Assembly (NCBI RefSeq): GCF_001262015.1
Contig: NZ_CP012074.1
Coordinates: forward strand, 1,682,501-1,746,500
Length of the DNA stretch: 64,000 nucleotides
Source of the DNA: Prevotella fusca JCM 17724
Lineage (GTDB): Bacteria; Bacteroidota; Bacteroidia; Bacteroidales; Bacteroidaceae
Reading direction: 5' to 3'
Under the pieces are notes generated by a model. That model did not search any database and was not told the DNA's origin. It was given only the letters and a program-made list of their open reading frames with translations. Made by a program: the position numbers and the translations under genes. Positions 43,211-52,133 of this stretch are shown one piece after another; position 1 is the first letter of the stretch; the number at the start of each line of letters is the position of its first letter.

Positions 43211-45448
43211 ATGGGAGCTTACTACACAAAGGAGGATATTACTGAATATATCGGGCGTAACACTATTGTTCCATACCTAATGGACGCTGTGAAACGTAAA
43301 GACGAAAAGCATTTCCGTGCAAACAGCGAACTATGGCTGTATCTGAAAGAGAGCGGTGATAAGTATATCTTCGATGCTATGAAGAAAGGAGTTGACCAAA
43401 CTATTCCTGAGGAAATAGCAACAGGACTTGACACCACAAAGCCGAATCTTCTGGAACGTCGTTGCCATTGGAACGAGCGCACACCTGAAGCATTTGCTCT
43501 GCCTACAGAGATTTGGCGTGAGACCATTGAGCGACTACAACGTTACAACAACATTAAAGAGAAAATCACAAAGGGAGAAATCACTAACGTCAATGACTTT
43601 ATCACTTACAACCTCAACATACGGCAGTTTGTAACTGATTATCTTGCAAACACACAAGATCATCTGTTTGTAAAGCATTTCTATCATGCATTGCAGCATG
43701 TTACAATACTCGACCCTACCTGCGGATCGGGGGCTTTCCTCTTTGCTGCGCTCAACATCCTTGAGCCGCTCTATGAGGTGTGCATCAATCGTATGCAGGA
43801 ATTCAATGCAAAGAACCCTCTACTCTTCAAACAAGAGCTACAGGAGGTTGAACATAAATATCGTTCTAACATACAATACTTCATCTATAAGAGCATCATT
43901 CTCCGCAATCTCTATGGTGTCGACATTATGGTCGAAGCGACAGAGATAGCCAAGCTACGTTTGTTCCTAAAGATGGTAGCAGTAGTTGAAGTAGACAAAC
44001 ATGACCCAAATTTAGGACTCGACCCACTACCAGATATTGACTTCAATATTCGCTGTGGCAATACGCTTGTGGGCTATGCAACGCAAGAGGAATTAGAACG
44101 CGACTTGATAGAAGGAGATATGTATGCTCGTGAAGAATTCAAGGAAAAAGTAAACGATGAGATGGACAAGGTGTCACGTACCTACGAAATCTTTAAAGAT
44201 GTTCAGCTCCATCAAGCTGAAGATATGGCTGCCTTTAAGAAAGCAAAGGGTGAACTATATCAACGCCTTAACACACTTAACGACTTATTAAACCACAAGA
44301 TGTATGGTGCGGTAGAATCAGCCAAAGGTTATAACGCTTGGTACCAATCTCACCAACCTTTCCACTGGCTTGCTGAATTCTACGAAATTATCAATGAACA
44401 CGGAGGATTCGACGTGATTATTGGTAATCCGCCGTATGTGGAGTATAGTAAAATAAAAAAAATCTATACTCTAAACCATTTCAAATGTATAGATTCGGGT
44501 AATTTATATGCATATGTTATTGAACGAACTATAAAAATTTCACATACAGGAACAAGAAATGGCATGATAATTCAAATGTCTGCTTTTTGTACACCAAGAA
44601 TGCTCTCTTTTCAAAACATGTATTTTAATGCTGCAAAATATTCTGCATTATCATTTTTTGATGATAGACCAGGAAAGTTATTTGATAATCTGCAGCATAT
44701 ACGTGTAGTTATACCCATAATGGAAGTTGGAAAGCCTTCAGAAATAGTGGCAACAACAGGATATAATAAGTTTTACTCTACTTGTAGGAAGTATATTTTC
44801 GATACGATATCGTATCATCAATCGAAATCTTCCCGAAAAGACTTCTCGGTTATAAAAATATGTACACAATTAGAGGAATCTATAATGGATAAAGTTTGGT
44901 CACAATCAAAAAGTATTAAATACTACGAAAGTCTGACTAAAAATGAAAACTATGTTTATTATGGATATGGATATGGTTACTTTGGTAAAATTTTAGATCA
45001 TAAATCTTTTTTTTGGGGAGAACAAGTTAAGGAATCTACTGGTGATAAATACTTCTATATTAAAAGTGAATACCAAAAAGAGATGTTTGTAGGACTAATG
45101 AATTCAAATTTATTTTATTGGTTTTATATCAACTATTCAGATGGACATAATTTCACTAAAACCGTTATTGGTTCAATGCCGTATGACTACTCTTATAATA
45201 AGGCTTTCGAAAAACGAGTTATACTTTTAATGAATGATTTGGAATTAAAGAAAGGTAGAAAATCATGTACATATAAAGCTACTGGGCGTGTAGAATACGA
45301 TGAATACTATCCCAAGCTCTCTAAACCTATCATTAATGAAATAGATAAACTCCTTGCCTCTCATTATGGTTTTACAGAAGAAGAGTTAGATTTCATCATC
45401 AACTACGACATTAAATATCGTATGGGCGACGAATTAAACGAAGAATAA
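43211..45448 (+). CDS. Eco57I-type adenine DNA methyltransferase, catalytic part downstream of the stop
   Basis: 745 residues from an internal ATG; in frame with the preceding ORF. YYTKEDITEYIGRN is the YTP-like SAM pocket; ILDPTCGSGAFLFAAL (~166-181) is motif I; GNPPYVEYSK (~406) is motif IV, typical of N6-adenine methylation. The region after motif IV (44440-45250) is clearly more A/T-rich than its surroundings and probably is the target-recognition domain acquired by exchange. The C-terminus returns to the local composition. Confidence 0.82.
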   Translation: MGAYYTKEDITEYIGRNTIVPYLMDAVKRKDEKHFRANSELWLYLKESGDKYIFDAMKKGVDQTIPEEIATGLDTTKPNLLERRCHWNERTPEAFALPTEIWRETIERLQRYNNIKEKITKGEITNVNDFITYNLNIRQFVTDYLANTQDHLFVKHFYHALQHVTILDPTCGSGAFLFAALNILEPLYEVCINRMQEFNAKNPLLFKQELQEVEHKYRSNIQYFIYKSIILRNLYGVDIMVEATEIAKLRLFLKMVAVVEVDKHDPNLGLDPLPDIDFNIRCGNTLVGYATQEELERDLIEGDMYAREEFKEKVNDEMDKVSRTYEIFKDVQLHQAEDMAAFKKAKGELYQRLNTLNDLLNHKMYGAVESAKGYNAWYQSHQPFHWLAEFYEIINEHGGFDVIIGNPPYVEYSKIKKIYTLNHFKCIDSGNLYAYVIERTIKISHTGTRNGMIIQMSAFCTPRMLSFQNMYFNAAKYSALSFFDDRPGKLFDNLQHIRVVIPIMEVGKPSEIVATTGYNKFYSTCRKYIFDTISYHQSKSSRKDFSVIKICTQLEESIMDKVWSQSKSIKYYESLTKNENYVYYGYGYGYFGKILDHKSFFWGEQVKESTGDKYFYIKSEYQKEMFVGLMNSNLFYWFYINYSDGHNFTKTVIGSMPYDYSYNKAFEKRVILLMNDLELKKGRKSCTYKATGRVEYDEYYPKLSKPIINEIDKLLASHYGFTEEELDFIINYDIKYRMGDELNEE

Positions 45449-45463
45449 CTAATACAAAGGAAT

Positions 45464-46117
45464 ATGAATCAGAAATATGTAACTCCGGCACGTGATAAGG
45501 ACACATTTACGTGTCCGCATTGTCATACGCTATCTTTAATGAAATTTAGTTGGCATAGACATGATGAAGATAATCAGTTTGTCGCTCAAAGAGGGTTCTA
45601 TAATGAATACTTAAACGAACTTTTCATTGCAAGATGTGTGAACTGTGGAAAGAAGATAATCTGGATAAATGATGATTACATTTATCCAGATATCGTTGCT
45701 GAGGAGCCTAACGCTGATATGCCAGAAAGCGTGAAGCAGCTATATAACGAAGCAGGAACGATTTACAATAAGTCTCCAAGGGCAGCCTGCGCACTATTGC
45801 GATTGGCAATAGACAGATTGTGTAATGAATTGGGAGAAACAGATCGGGATATAAATAAAAATATAGGTATCCTTGTTAAGAAAGGGCTACCACAAGCAGT
45901 TCAGCAAGCGTTAGACGTTGTACGCGTTGTAGGTAACAAGGCTGTCCACCCGGGTGTTATTTCATTTGATGTTGATGATAAAGGAACAGCAACCATGCTT
46001 ATGCACCTTCTGAATATCATTACCGAGCGCATGATTACCGAACCAAAAGAGATAGAGTCCTTATACGAAGGACTCCCCGAAACGGTGAAAGAATCCATAA
46101 CTAAAAGAGATAAGTAA
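45464..46117 (+). CDS. DUF4145 protein with zinc-ribbon-like N-terminus
   Basis: 217 residues. Two CxxC pairs (FTCPHCHTLS and ARCVNCGKK) form a likely zinc ribbon at ~17-65. From ~95 the DUF4145 helical domain (AGTIYNKSPRAACALLRLAI; VVRVVGNKAVHPG) follows. DUF4145 proteins commonly sit beside restriction and methylase genes; the biochemical role is unknown. Between the methylase (15 nt) and the AlbA ATPase (3 nt), so part of the operon. Confidence 0.85.
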   Translation: MNQKYVTPARDKDTFTCPHCHTLSLMKFSWHRHDEDNQFVAQRGFYNEYLNELFIARCVNCGKKIIWINDDYIYPDIVAEEPNADMPESVKQLYNEAGTIYNKSPRAACALLRLAIDRLCNELGETDRDINKNIGILVKKGLPQAVQQALDVVRVVGNKAVHPGVISFDVDDKGTATMLMHLLNIITERMITEPKEIESLYEGLPETVKESITKRDK

Positions 46118-46120
46118 ATT

Positions 46121-47875
46121 ATGAGTAAACTCACAATAGAACACTTGAAAACTCTGAGAGAGTCTGAAGATAAGGTTGAATTTAAGCGGGCTGCACAAGG
46201 CAATTTCGCTTATGATGGTGGCTCTAAACCCAATCCTAAGGACAGAAGAAAGTGTATCTTAGGTTATGTTACTGCTCTTTGTAATGAAGGTGGTGGATAT
46301 TTAGTGCTTGGAATGGAAGATGCCTATCCACATCAGGTGGTGGGTACAAAACAGAATAAAGGGGCTATTGGAGAATTGGAAAGCAATATTTATAGAGATA
46401 CATCAATCCGCCCGAGTATTTATGAACTCTATGAAGATGAAACTACGAAGGAAGGACGTGTATTAGTGATAGATGTTCCGGGACGACCTATCGGAAAGCT
46501 TTTTAGATTTGAAGATGTCCCATTGATGCGAGTCGGAGAAGAATTGAAGCCTATGTCTGATGAGGAAATCTTTAAGATTCTACAGGAACAAGAACCAGAC
46601 TTTTCTTCCGAGATATGTAGCACGGTTTCCATAAATGATTTGGATACAGAAGCGATTCGGATTCTGAAACAGAAGTATGCAACAAAACAGAAAAATCCTA
46701 ATTTCTTAACACTACCTGACGAGCAGGTCTTAAGTGACTTGCAACTTATGAAAGAAGGTAAAGTTACTTATGCAGCATTGATTCTTGTTGGCAAACGAGA
46801 GAAACTCATTGAATTATTACCCCAGGCCTCCGTAATATTGGAATATCGTAAATCCGAGAACTTGGTTCCATATGACAATAGGTATACTTACAGTGAACCA
46901 TTCTATAAAATGATAGACATGCTATGGCATGATATTAATTTGAGGAATGACAAGATTGATGTGAATGATAATTCCTATATATTCAATATTCCCTTCTTTA
47001 ATGAAGATGTGATTCGTGAAGCCATTAATAATGCTATTGCTCATAGAGACTACAGGCGTACAAGCGAAACTGTAATTAAGCAATACCCACAAAAATTAAT
47101 TGTAATGAATGCTGGAGGTTTCCCTTTAGGTGTAAGTATTGATAATTTATTAAGAGTTCAAAGTACTCCAAGAAACAGACTATTGGCAGACGTGTTAGAA
47201 AAAACAGGTATTGTGGAACGATCGGGGCAAGGTATAGATAAAATATTTAAGAACACATTGTCAGAAGGAAAAGATAGCCCAGATTATTCTCATAGTGACT
47301 CTTTCCGAGTGGAGTTGCATCTTTCAGCGGTCATCAAGGATAAGGCTTTTGCAATGTTTTTAGAATCGGAACAAAGAGATTTAGCAGAAGAAGATAGACT
47401 ATCCGTTTTTGACGTGATATCCTTAAATGAAGTAAGACAAGGAAAATCGCAGAGTGTTGAAAAAGATAGTATAGAGAAATTATTAAGTTGCGGACTAATA
47501 GAGAAACGTGGCAGGACAAGAGGTACATACTATATTTTATCTAAAAGCTATTACGAATTTAGCGGTCAAGAAGGAGAATACAGCCAAAAAGACGACTGGG
47601 GAATAAATCAAGTAATGTCGGTAATCATGCCTCACCTTACAAAGTTTGGTAAAGCCAAAATGAAGGACTTTGCAAAGTTATTAGATGGTCATCTGACACG
47701 TCGTCAAGTAAGGACTGTTATTGATAAATTAGTTGCTTATCAACTCTTAATCAAAGAAGGAGAGGGGGCTTCTACCACATATAAGATAGCAGAAAAATAT
47801 ATTAAAAACTCAGCTTTGGTTGCTCGTGCCTTTGATTTAGGAATAAAAGAAATGAAAAAACGCGGGGAGATATGA
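46121..47875 (+). CDS. Schlafen/AlbA_2-domain ATP-binding protein
   Basis: 584 residues. N-terminal AlbA_2 (Schlafen-like) domain with ESEDKVEFKRAAQGN and GYVTALCNEGGGYLVLGMED. A GHKL-type ATP-binding region around 300-390 has VIREAINNAIAHRDY, NAGGFPLGV, and ERSGQGIDKIF. The C-terminal ~180 residues hold winged-helix segments. Long annotated as RecG-like or transcriptional regulators; in defence islands such proteins may be nucleases or sensors. Confidence 0.85.
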   Translation: MSKLTIEHLKTLRESEDKVEFKRAAQGNFAYDGGSKPNPKDRRKCILGYVTALCNEGGGYLVLGMEDAYPHQVVGTKQNKGAIGELESNIYRDTSIRPSIYELYEDETTKEGRVLVIDVPGRPIGKLFRFEDVPLMRVGEELKPMSDEEIFKILQEQEPDFSSEICSTVSINDLDTEAIRILKQKYATKQKNPNFLTLPDEQVLSDLQLMKEGKVTYAALILVGKREKLIELLPQASVILEYRKSENLVPYDNRYTYSEPFYKMIDMLWHDINLRNDKIDVNDNSYIFNIPFFNEDVIREAINNAIAHRDYRRTSETVIKQYPQKLIVMNAGGFPLGVSIDNLLRVQSTPRNRLLADVLEKTGIVERSGQGIDKIFKNTLSEGKDSPDYSHSDSFRVELHLSAVIKDKAFAMFLESEQRDLAEEDRLSVFDVISLNEVRQGKSQSVEKDSIEKLLSCGLIEKRGRTRGTYYILSKSYYEFSGQEGEYSQKDDWGINQVMSVIMPHLTKFGKAKMKDFAKLLDGHLTRRQVRTVIDKLVAYQLLIKEGEGASTTYKIAEKYIKNSALVARAFDLGIKEMKKRGEI

Positions 47876-48061
47876 TAAGTAAAATGTCCAAAAGTGGTCC
47901 AATCTTCTACTTTATTTTGTCATTTACGAAGCGTTTTTTTATATAACTTATTGGCAATGAACTGGTTAGAAATGTCCAAGAATAGTAATAGAAGATCCAA
48001 CACTCCTATTTAATGAGGGTAAAGTGTTTACTGAGAGGAACAATAATTTAATAAAAGAATA

Positions 48062-49105
48062 ATGGAAGCAGACAACAACGACAATATGCTCATCTACCAG
48101 TCGGCAGATGGAAATATAAAGATAGATGTTCGGTTTGAAAAGGAAACCGTGTGGCTGTCATTAGACCAGATGGCAACACTCTTCGGTCGTGATAAATCTA
48201 CTATCTCACGACATGTGAAGAATGTGTTCGAAGAGGGAGAGTTATCTCCAGAAGCAACTGTTGCAAATTTTGCAACAGTTCAAGCAGAAGGAAATAGGGA
48301 GGTTACCAGAAATATAGATTATTATAACCTTGATGTTATCATTTCGGTGGGCTACCGGGTGAAGTCGCAAGAGGGCACGCAGTTCCGTATTTGGGCTACA
48401 CAACGGCTCAGAGAATATATCATCAAAGGCTTTACACTGAACGATGAGCGGTTCAAGACAGGTTCGTCTTACAATTATTTTAAGGAACTCTTAGATCGTA
48501 TTCGTGAAATACGTCTTTCAGAAAGAGTGTTTTATCAGCAGATAAAGGATATCTATGCAACAAGCATCGACTATAATCCATCGGCTGAAATGACATTGGC
48601 TTTCTTCAAGGAAGTGCAAAACAAGTTGCTTTGGGCTGTCAGCGGAAAGACCGCAGCCGAGCTTGTCTATTATCGTGCCAATGCTTCACTGCCAATGATG
48701 GGACTTACTTCTACGGAAAAAGAGGGAAAAGTTACTAAGAATGATGCCTTGATAGGTAAGAACTATCTGAATGAGAAAGAAATCGGTCAGTTAAAACTTA
48801 TCGTAGAACAGTTCCTTGCATACGCTGAGGCACAGGCTATGGCAGAGAAGCCGATGTATATGCGTGATTGGGTTCAGAAACTACGCCTTGTACTAACCAT
48901 GAACGAAAAGAATATCCTTGAGCATGCTGGTACAATTTCTCACAAGCTGGCAGTTTCTAAGGCTACAAAGGAATATGTTGCTTACAAAGAGCAGCAACGG
49001 CAAATAGAGCATCTTGATAGCATCAAACAACTCGACCAAGACCTGAAACGTATCACGCCACGCAGGAACAATAAGAAGAAGGATAACGAGGAGAATAATC
49101 AATGA
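48062..49105 (+). CDS. RhuM-family protein
   Basis: 347 residues. N-terminal TVWLSLDQMATLFGRDKSTI, SRHVKNVFEEGEL and YYNLDVIISVGYRVKSQEGT define RhuM, first named as a Salmonella SPI-3 virulence protein. The C-terminal ~200 residues are helical and charged, ending in a basic tail. Unlike the copy at 15345 it lacks a Fic domain. Overlaps the next gene by 4 nt. A 186-nt gap precedes it, so it may have its own promoter. Confidence 0.85.
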   Translation: MEADNNDNMLIYQSADGNIKIDVRFEKETVWLSLDQMATLFGRDKSTISRHVKNVFEEGELSPEATVANFATVQAEGNREVTRNIDYYNLDVIISVGYRVKSQEGTQFRIWATQRLREYIIKGFTLNDERFKTGSSYNYFKELLDRIREIRLSERVFYQQIKDIYATSIDYNPSAEMTLAFFKEVQNKLLWAVSGKTAAELVYYRANASLPMMGLTSTEKEGKVTKNDALIGKNYLNEKEIGQLKLIVEQFLAYAEAQAMAEKPMYMRDWVQKLRLVLTMNEKNILEHAGTISHKLAVSKATKEYVAYKEQQRQIEHLDSIKQLDQDLKRITPRRNNKKKDNEENNQ

Positions 49106-49554
49106 TAGTCCACACGCAATATCTTGGCAATCAGAAACTGTTGAAATTGCAAAAGACAGCTTTCCTTGCATCGAGCAACATATCTTCCGAGATGGTGTTG
49201 CGTGTATATGATTGGGCAACGGATATGCGCAGTCGTGGGGAGTGTGTCGTCAGTGGATTTAACAGTAAGTTGGAACAAGATGTACTTCATTTTTTGTTGA
49301 AGGGCAGCCAACCTGTTATTCTTGTTCTTGCCCGGCGAATGTATAAAGTTATCCCTAAGGAATTACAAGAAGCGTTAACTCAAAATAGACTATTGATTAT
49401 TTCTGTAAGTAATGCTGCACGTCAGTCAAAGAACACAGCAATGATAAGGAATAGATGGCTTTGCGAAATGGCTGACAGGATATTATTCGTTGGCGTGACC
49501 GAGCAAAGCAGCCTCTACTCGCTTAAGGCAGCCTTTAATAATAAACAAAAATGA
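49102..49554 (+). CDS. DprA/SMF-like small protein
   Basis: 150 residues. VVSGFNSKLEQDVLHFLLKG, QPVILVLARRMYKVIPKELQ and NRWLCEMADRILFVG follow the Rossmann core of DprA/LOG-type proteins (GFxSxxE, PxxL, RN...D). It is much shorter than DNA-processing DprA. Such short DprA-like proteins accompany restriction-type loci. ATG overlaps the RhuM stop, so the pair is co-translated. Confidence 0.72.
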   Translation: MIVHTQYLGNQKLLKLQKTAFLASSNISSEMVLRVYDWATDMRSRGECVVSGFNSKLEQDVLHFLLKGSQPVILVLARRMYKVIPKELQEALTQNRLLIISVSNAARQSKNTAMIRNRWLCEMADRILFVGVTEQSSLYSLKAAFNNKQK

Positions 49555-49621
49555 TAACATTATAATTTCCGCTATAACTATACAAGATATAATAACCCGC
49601 AAGGAATGACATACATTTGAT

Positions 49622-50011
49622 TTCAAGAGCATTCAAATAGAGCCGAAGGTCGTGTCGGAGCAAGAGAAGTCTGTGAAAGAGAATGCGGACAAGGTGACTG
49701 ATAATTACCTAAAGGTATCTGAAAAGGTTACTGATGAACAGCCAAAGGTATCTGATAGGGTGACTGATAAACGAAAGGTAATAGTGGAGAAAGTTGTAGC
49801 TAAAGCATTAGAAAATGGTGATAAATTAACATCAAATCGTATTACCATCTTGTAGTTAATGGCTGAAAATCCTTATATTACCAAGATTGAACTTGCTGCT
49901 GCCGTAGGAATTAGTGCCACCTCTATCATGCGTAACATCGAATATATGCGTAACAAGTACCTCCGTCGTGTTGGACCAGATAATGGTGGTTTTTGGGAAA
50001 TCATAGACTAA
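49622..50011 (+). pseudogene. C-terminal remnant of an AlbA_2/RecG-like ATPase gene with in-frame TAG
   Basis: The frame reads FDFKSIQIEPKVVSEQEKS, then heptad-like VTDxxxKVS repeats (DKVTDNYLKVSEKVTDEQPK) and a stop TAG at 49856-49858. In frame it continues LMAENPYITKIELAAAVGIS, then an HTH and GGFWEIID and TAA at 50011. KVTD-linker plus winged helix is the normal end of AlbA_2 ATPases. The N-terminal 400 codons are missing. A start at GTG 49652 gives a 67-residue ORF that I do not believe is functional. Confidence 0.7.
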
Positions 50012-50069
50012 GATGTAGCGCACAAGCCCAACCAAGCGAGAATTTTGGTTGGACTTGCTTCATATAGGG

Positions 50070-50717
50070 TTATTTCAATTTCATTTGCATCAAACTGTCG
50101 GCCTTTTGCTTCAGTTCCATGTCGTAACTATCAGTTGCCTTCTTAATTTTTCTGATTGTGTTTTCATTGCGATGAATATCAAACACATCGTTGAGCCATA
50201 GGATTTCCTTTGGGCTGCAACCTCTCCACACTCTGATGATACGGAATTTCAAGGCATCATCCTTGTATTGTTGTTTGCTTTGCCACAAGAAGTAATTGCC
50301 GACCAAAGAAATAAAACAAAGGAAAGACACTGCTACCATAGTAGTAAAGACTTTCGATGACTTGATGTCAAAGCTATGCCTGTGAATCTGTTCTTGCGGT
50401 TGTGGATATTCTTTCTGCTCCTGCCACTCGTGCAGCATGGTCAAGACACTTGCCACCAATTTGTCTATGGATTTAGCCTCCTCGTCCTTGATGCGCTTTT
50501 GCACGTCAATGTACTTATTGATAATGGCTTCTGTCCGCTGCTCATACTGATTGAGCAATTCCTGTTCCTGCTGGTCGTCATGTTGTACTGGGGTATATGA
50601 AACAGGGAGAGAGACAGAACGGTTCTCCTTTTCTTTCAGTTCCTTTAATTCCCTGTAAATTGTCTCCAACATGTTCTTGATTTCCTCAAAGAGGACAAAT
50701 GTATTATTATCTGCCAT
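50070..50717 (-). CDS. Coiled-coil membrane protein of the mobilization region
   Basis: 215 residues. Charged coiled coil at ~10-105, a transmembrane segment at ~125-145 (VFTTMVAVSFLCFISLVGNY), then a ~60-residue basic tail. It directly follows the relaxase gene (2-nt gap). Similar genes lie behind mobilization genes in Bacteroides elements. Possible link between relaxosome and membrane; not proven. Confidence 0.7.
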   Translation of the reverse strand: MADNNTFVLFEEIKNMLETIYRELKELKEKENRSVSLPVSYTPVQHDDQQEQELLNQYEQRTEAIINKYIDVQKRIKDEEAKSIDKLVASVLTMLHEWQEQKEYPQPQEQIHRHSFDIKSSKVFTTMVAVSFLCFISLVGNYFLWQSKQQYKDDALKFRIIRVWRGCSPKEILWLNDVFDIHRNENTIRKIKKATDSYDMELKQKADSLMQMKLK

Positions 50718-50719
50718 AG

Positions 50720-51640
50720 TTATAAATGTATTTTACGTTTTTTCTTTTTCTTCTTTTTGTCGAGTGTATTGTAAACTTCCGCAGGGACAGTGCCATGAGT
50801 CTGGAACAATCCCAATCCTCCTTCTATGAGTTCATTGGCAAGTTCGCTCGTAGCTTCTACAATGTTAGACACAAGGTTTACTGCTCCCTGCATCTGCTGT
50901 TCGTGTTCCTTATCATTCTGTTGTAGGGCAAAGTCAATCTTGGAATAACTGAAATGCCTATCTACCTTCGAGCCATTGAAATGGTAACCGTTCTTTTCAA
51001 AGATGATACCCTGCACTTCCTGCGAGTTGCCTTTGTACTTGAAGCGGACATCAATATCTTGCTTTTTCAAGTGAGCAAGAAGGTCTTTCCAATTCCTGCA
51101 CTGAGCAATCTCTGCTTTCAACGCCTGATAGATTTCATACTTGGTCTTATCAGGTTCTTTCAAGCGATGTTCCTTGACCTTCTCCTTGCCATCAGCAAAG
51201 TATAAACCATATTTGGCGGTCAGTTCCTTGCAAATCTTCTCACTTCTGAATCGGTCGTTGCGGTCAGAAATGGTCTTGCCATTATTATCTATCCGATTGA
51301 ATGCGATATGAATGTGCGGATGTTCTTTGTCGAAATGGCGACCGATGATGTACTGTGTATCTTTTATACCCATCTTCTCCATATACTCACGCGCCACTTT
51401 CGCCATCCATTCATTGTTGAGTTTAGGAGAGTCCTGTGCGGAGAAACTCAGGGAGAGATGTCCGGCAACCTTACTCACTCGTGGATTCAGTTCCGTCTGG
51501 TCGATGAAACTTTGGACAATATGGCTTATGCTGTCTGTTCTCACTCCGGAACAGTCTATAAGCTCCGTTCCTTTCTTCGGGTCAAGGATGTAGTTGATGA
51601 CACCCTTGAAGCCCGAACCTTTCATTATCTTGGCTATCAT
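50720..51640 (-). CDS. mobB: Relaxase (MobB-type mobilization nuclease)
   Basis: 306 residues. FKGVINYILDPKKG with candidate catalytic Tyr17, and the metal-binding motif HFDKEHPHIHIAFNRI (His102, His107, His109, His111) mark a MOBP-like relaxase that nicks at oriT. The C-terminus ends in a run of seven lysines. Start overlaps the MobC-like stop by 4 nt. Confidence 0.92.
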   Translation of the reverse strand: MIAKIMKGSGFKGVINYILDPKKGTELIDCSGVRTDSISHIVQSFIDQTELNPRVSKVAGHLSLSFSAQDSPKLNNEWMAKVAREYMEKMGIKDTQYIIGRHFDKEHPHIHIAFNRIDNNGKTISDRNDRFRSEKICKELTAKYGLYFADGKEKVKEHRLKEPDKTKYEIYQALKAEIAQCRNWKDLLAHLKKQDIDVRFKYKGNSQEVQGIIFEKNGYHFNGSKVDRHFSYSKIDFALQQNDKEHEQQMQGAVNLVSNIVEATSELANELIEGGLGLFQTHGTVPAEVYNTLDKKKKKKKRKIHL

Positions 51641-51990
51641 TTTCGTATCAGGTTTAGGATTTCGTCAATCTTTCCAATGATGATTTTGTGAAAAGGAGCA
51701 ACGGTATAAAAACCTTCCACATTGGCACGATGCGCCAACTGGTTGAGATTGTTTGCCATGCCACACAGCTTACGGATAAAGTCTGCTTGCTCTACGGTCA
51801 GTCGTTCCATGACATTTCCTTTCTCAAGAACTTTTCTTACAAATTCACTCATGGATATTCCTGCGTTCTTGGCTTTACCTTTGAGCGTATAGTAATCCTC
51901 TGTGGTAAGTTTTACCGTGATTCGGTATTTCTTCTTTTCGGCTGCACCTTTGGTCGGGCGACCGCCTTTGTTGTATTCTGATTTAGTCAT
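51637..51990 (-). CDS. mobC: MobC-like relaxosome accessory protein
   Basis: 117 residues from the ATG at 51990. YRITVKLTTEDYYTLKGKAK, NAGISMSEFVRKVLEKG is a ribbon-helix-helix DNA-binding segment; NNLNQLAHRANVEGF is the typical MobC motif. An in-frame start at 52131 would add 47 low-complexity residues translated from the probable oriT, so I prefer the shorter form. Confidence 0.88.
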   Translation of the reverse strand: MTKSEYNKGGRPTKGAAEKKKYRITVKLTTEDYYTLKGKAKNAGISMSEFVRKVLEKGNVMERLTVEQADFIRKLCGMANNLNQLAHRANVEGFYTVAPFHKIIIGKIDEILNLIRK

Positions 51991-52133
51991 ATTCGTTTCT
52001 TTAATTTGATTTGATGGAGACCGACGGGATAATCCTCTGCACCGACTGGCAGAAGGTAGAGTAAGTGGTTTTGGTATGCCCAAAACATAAACTTGCTCCC
52101 CGAAAAATAGATTATGCGAAGCATATCCCATTG
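51991..52133. other. Candidate oriT region
   Basis: Non-coding stretch immediately upstream of mobC-mobB. It contains the inverted repeat TATGC-GAA-GCATA (52113-52125) and a G/C-rich block (CCTCTGCACCGACTGG). The position next to the relaxase genes is the usual place for oriT. No nick site can be assigned from sequence. Confidence 0.4.

Noticed and set aside
49856..49858. Stop-codon reassignment as explanation of the in-frame TAA and TAG in the element
   Set aside because: Both stops terminate many normal genes in the window; independent decay is simpler.
51991..52131. 47-residue N-terminal extension of the MobC-like protein
   Set aside because: The sequence looks like translated oriT DNA and lacks MobC similarity.
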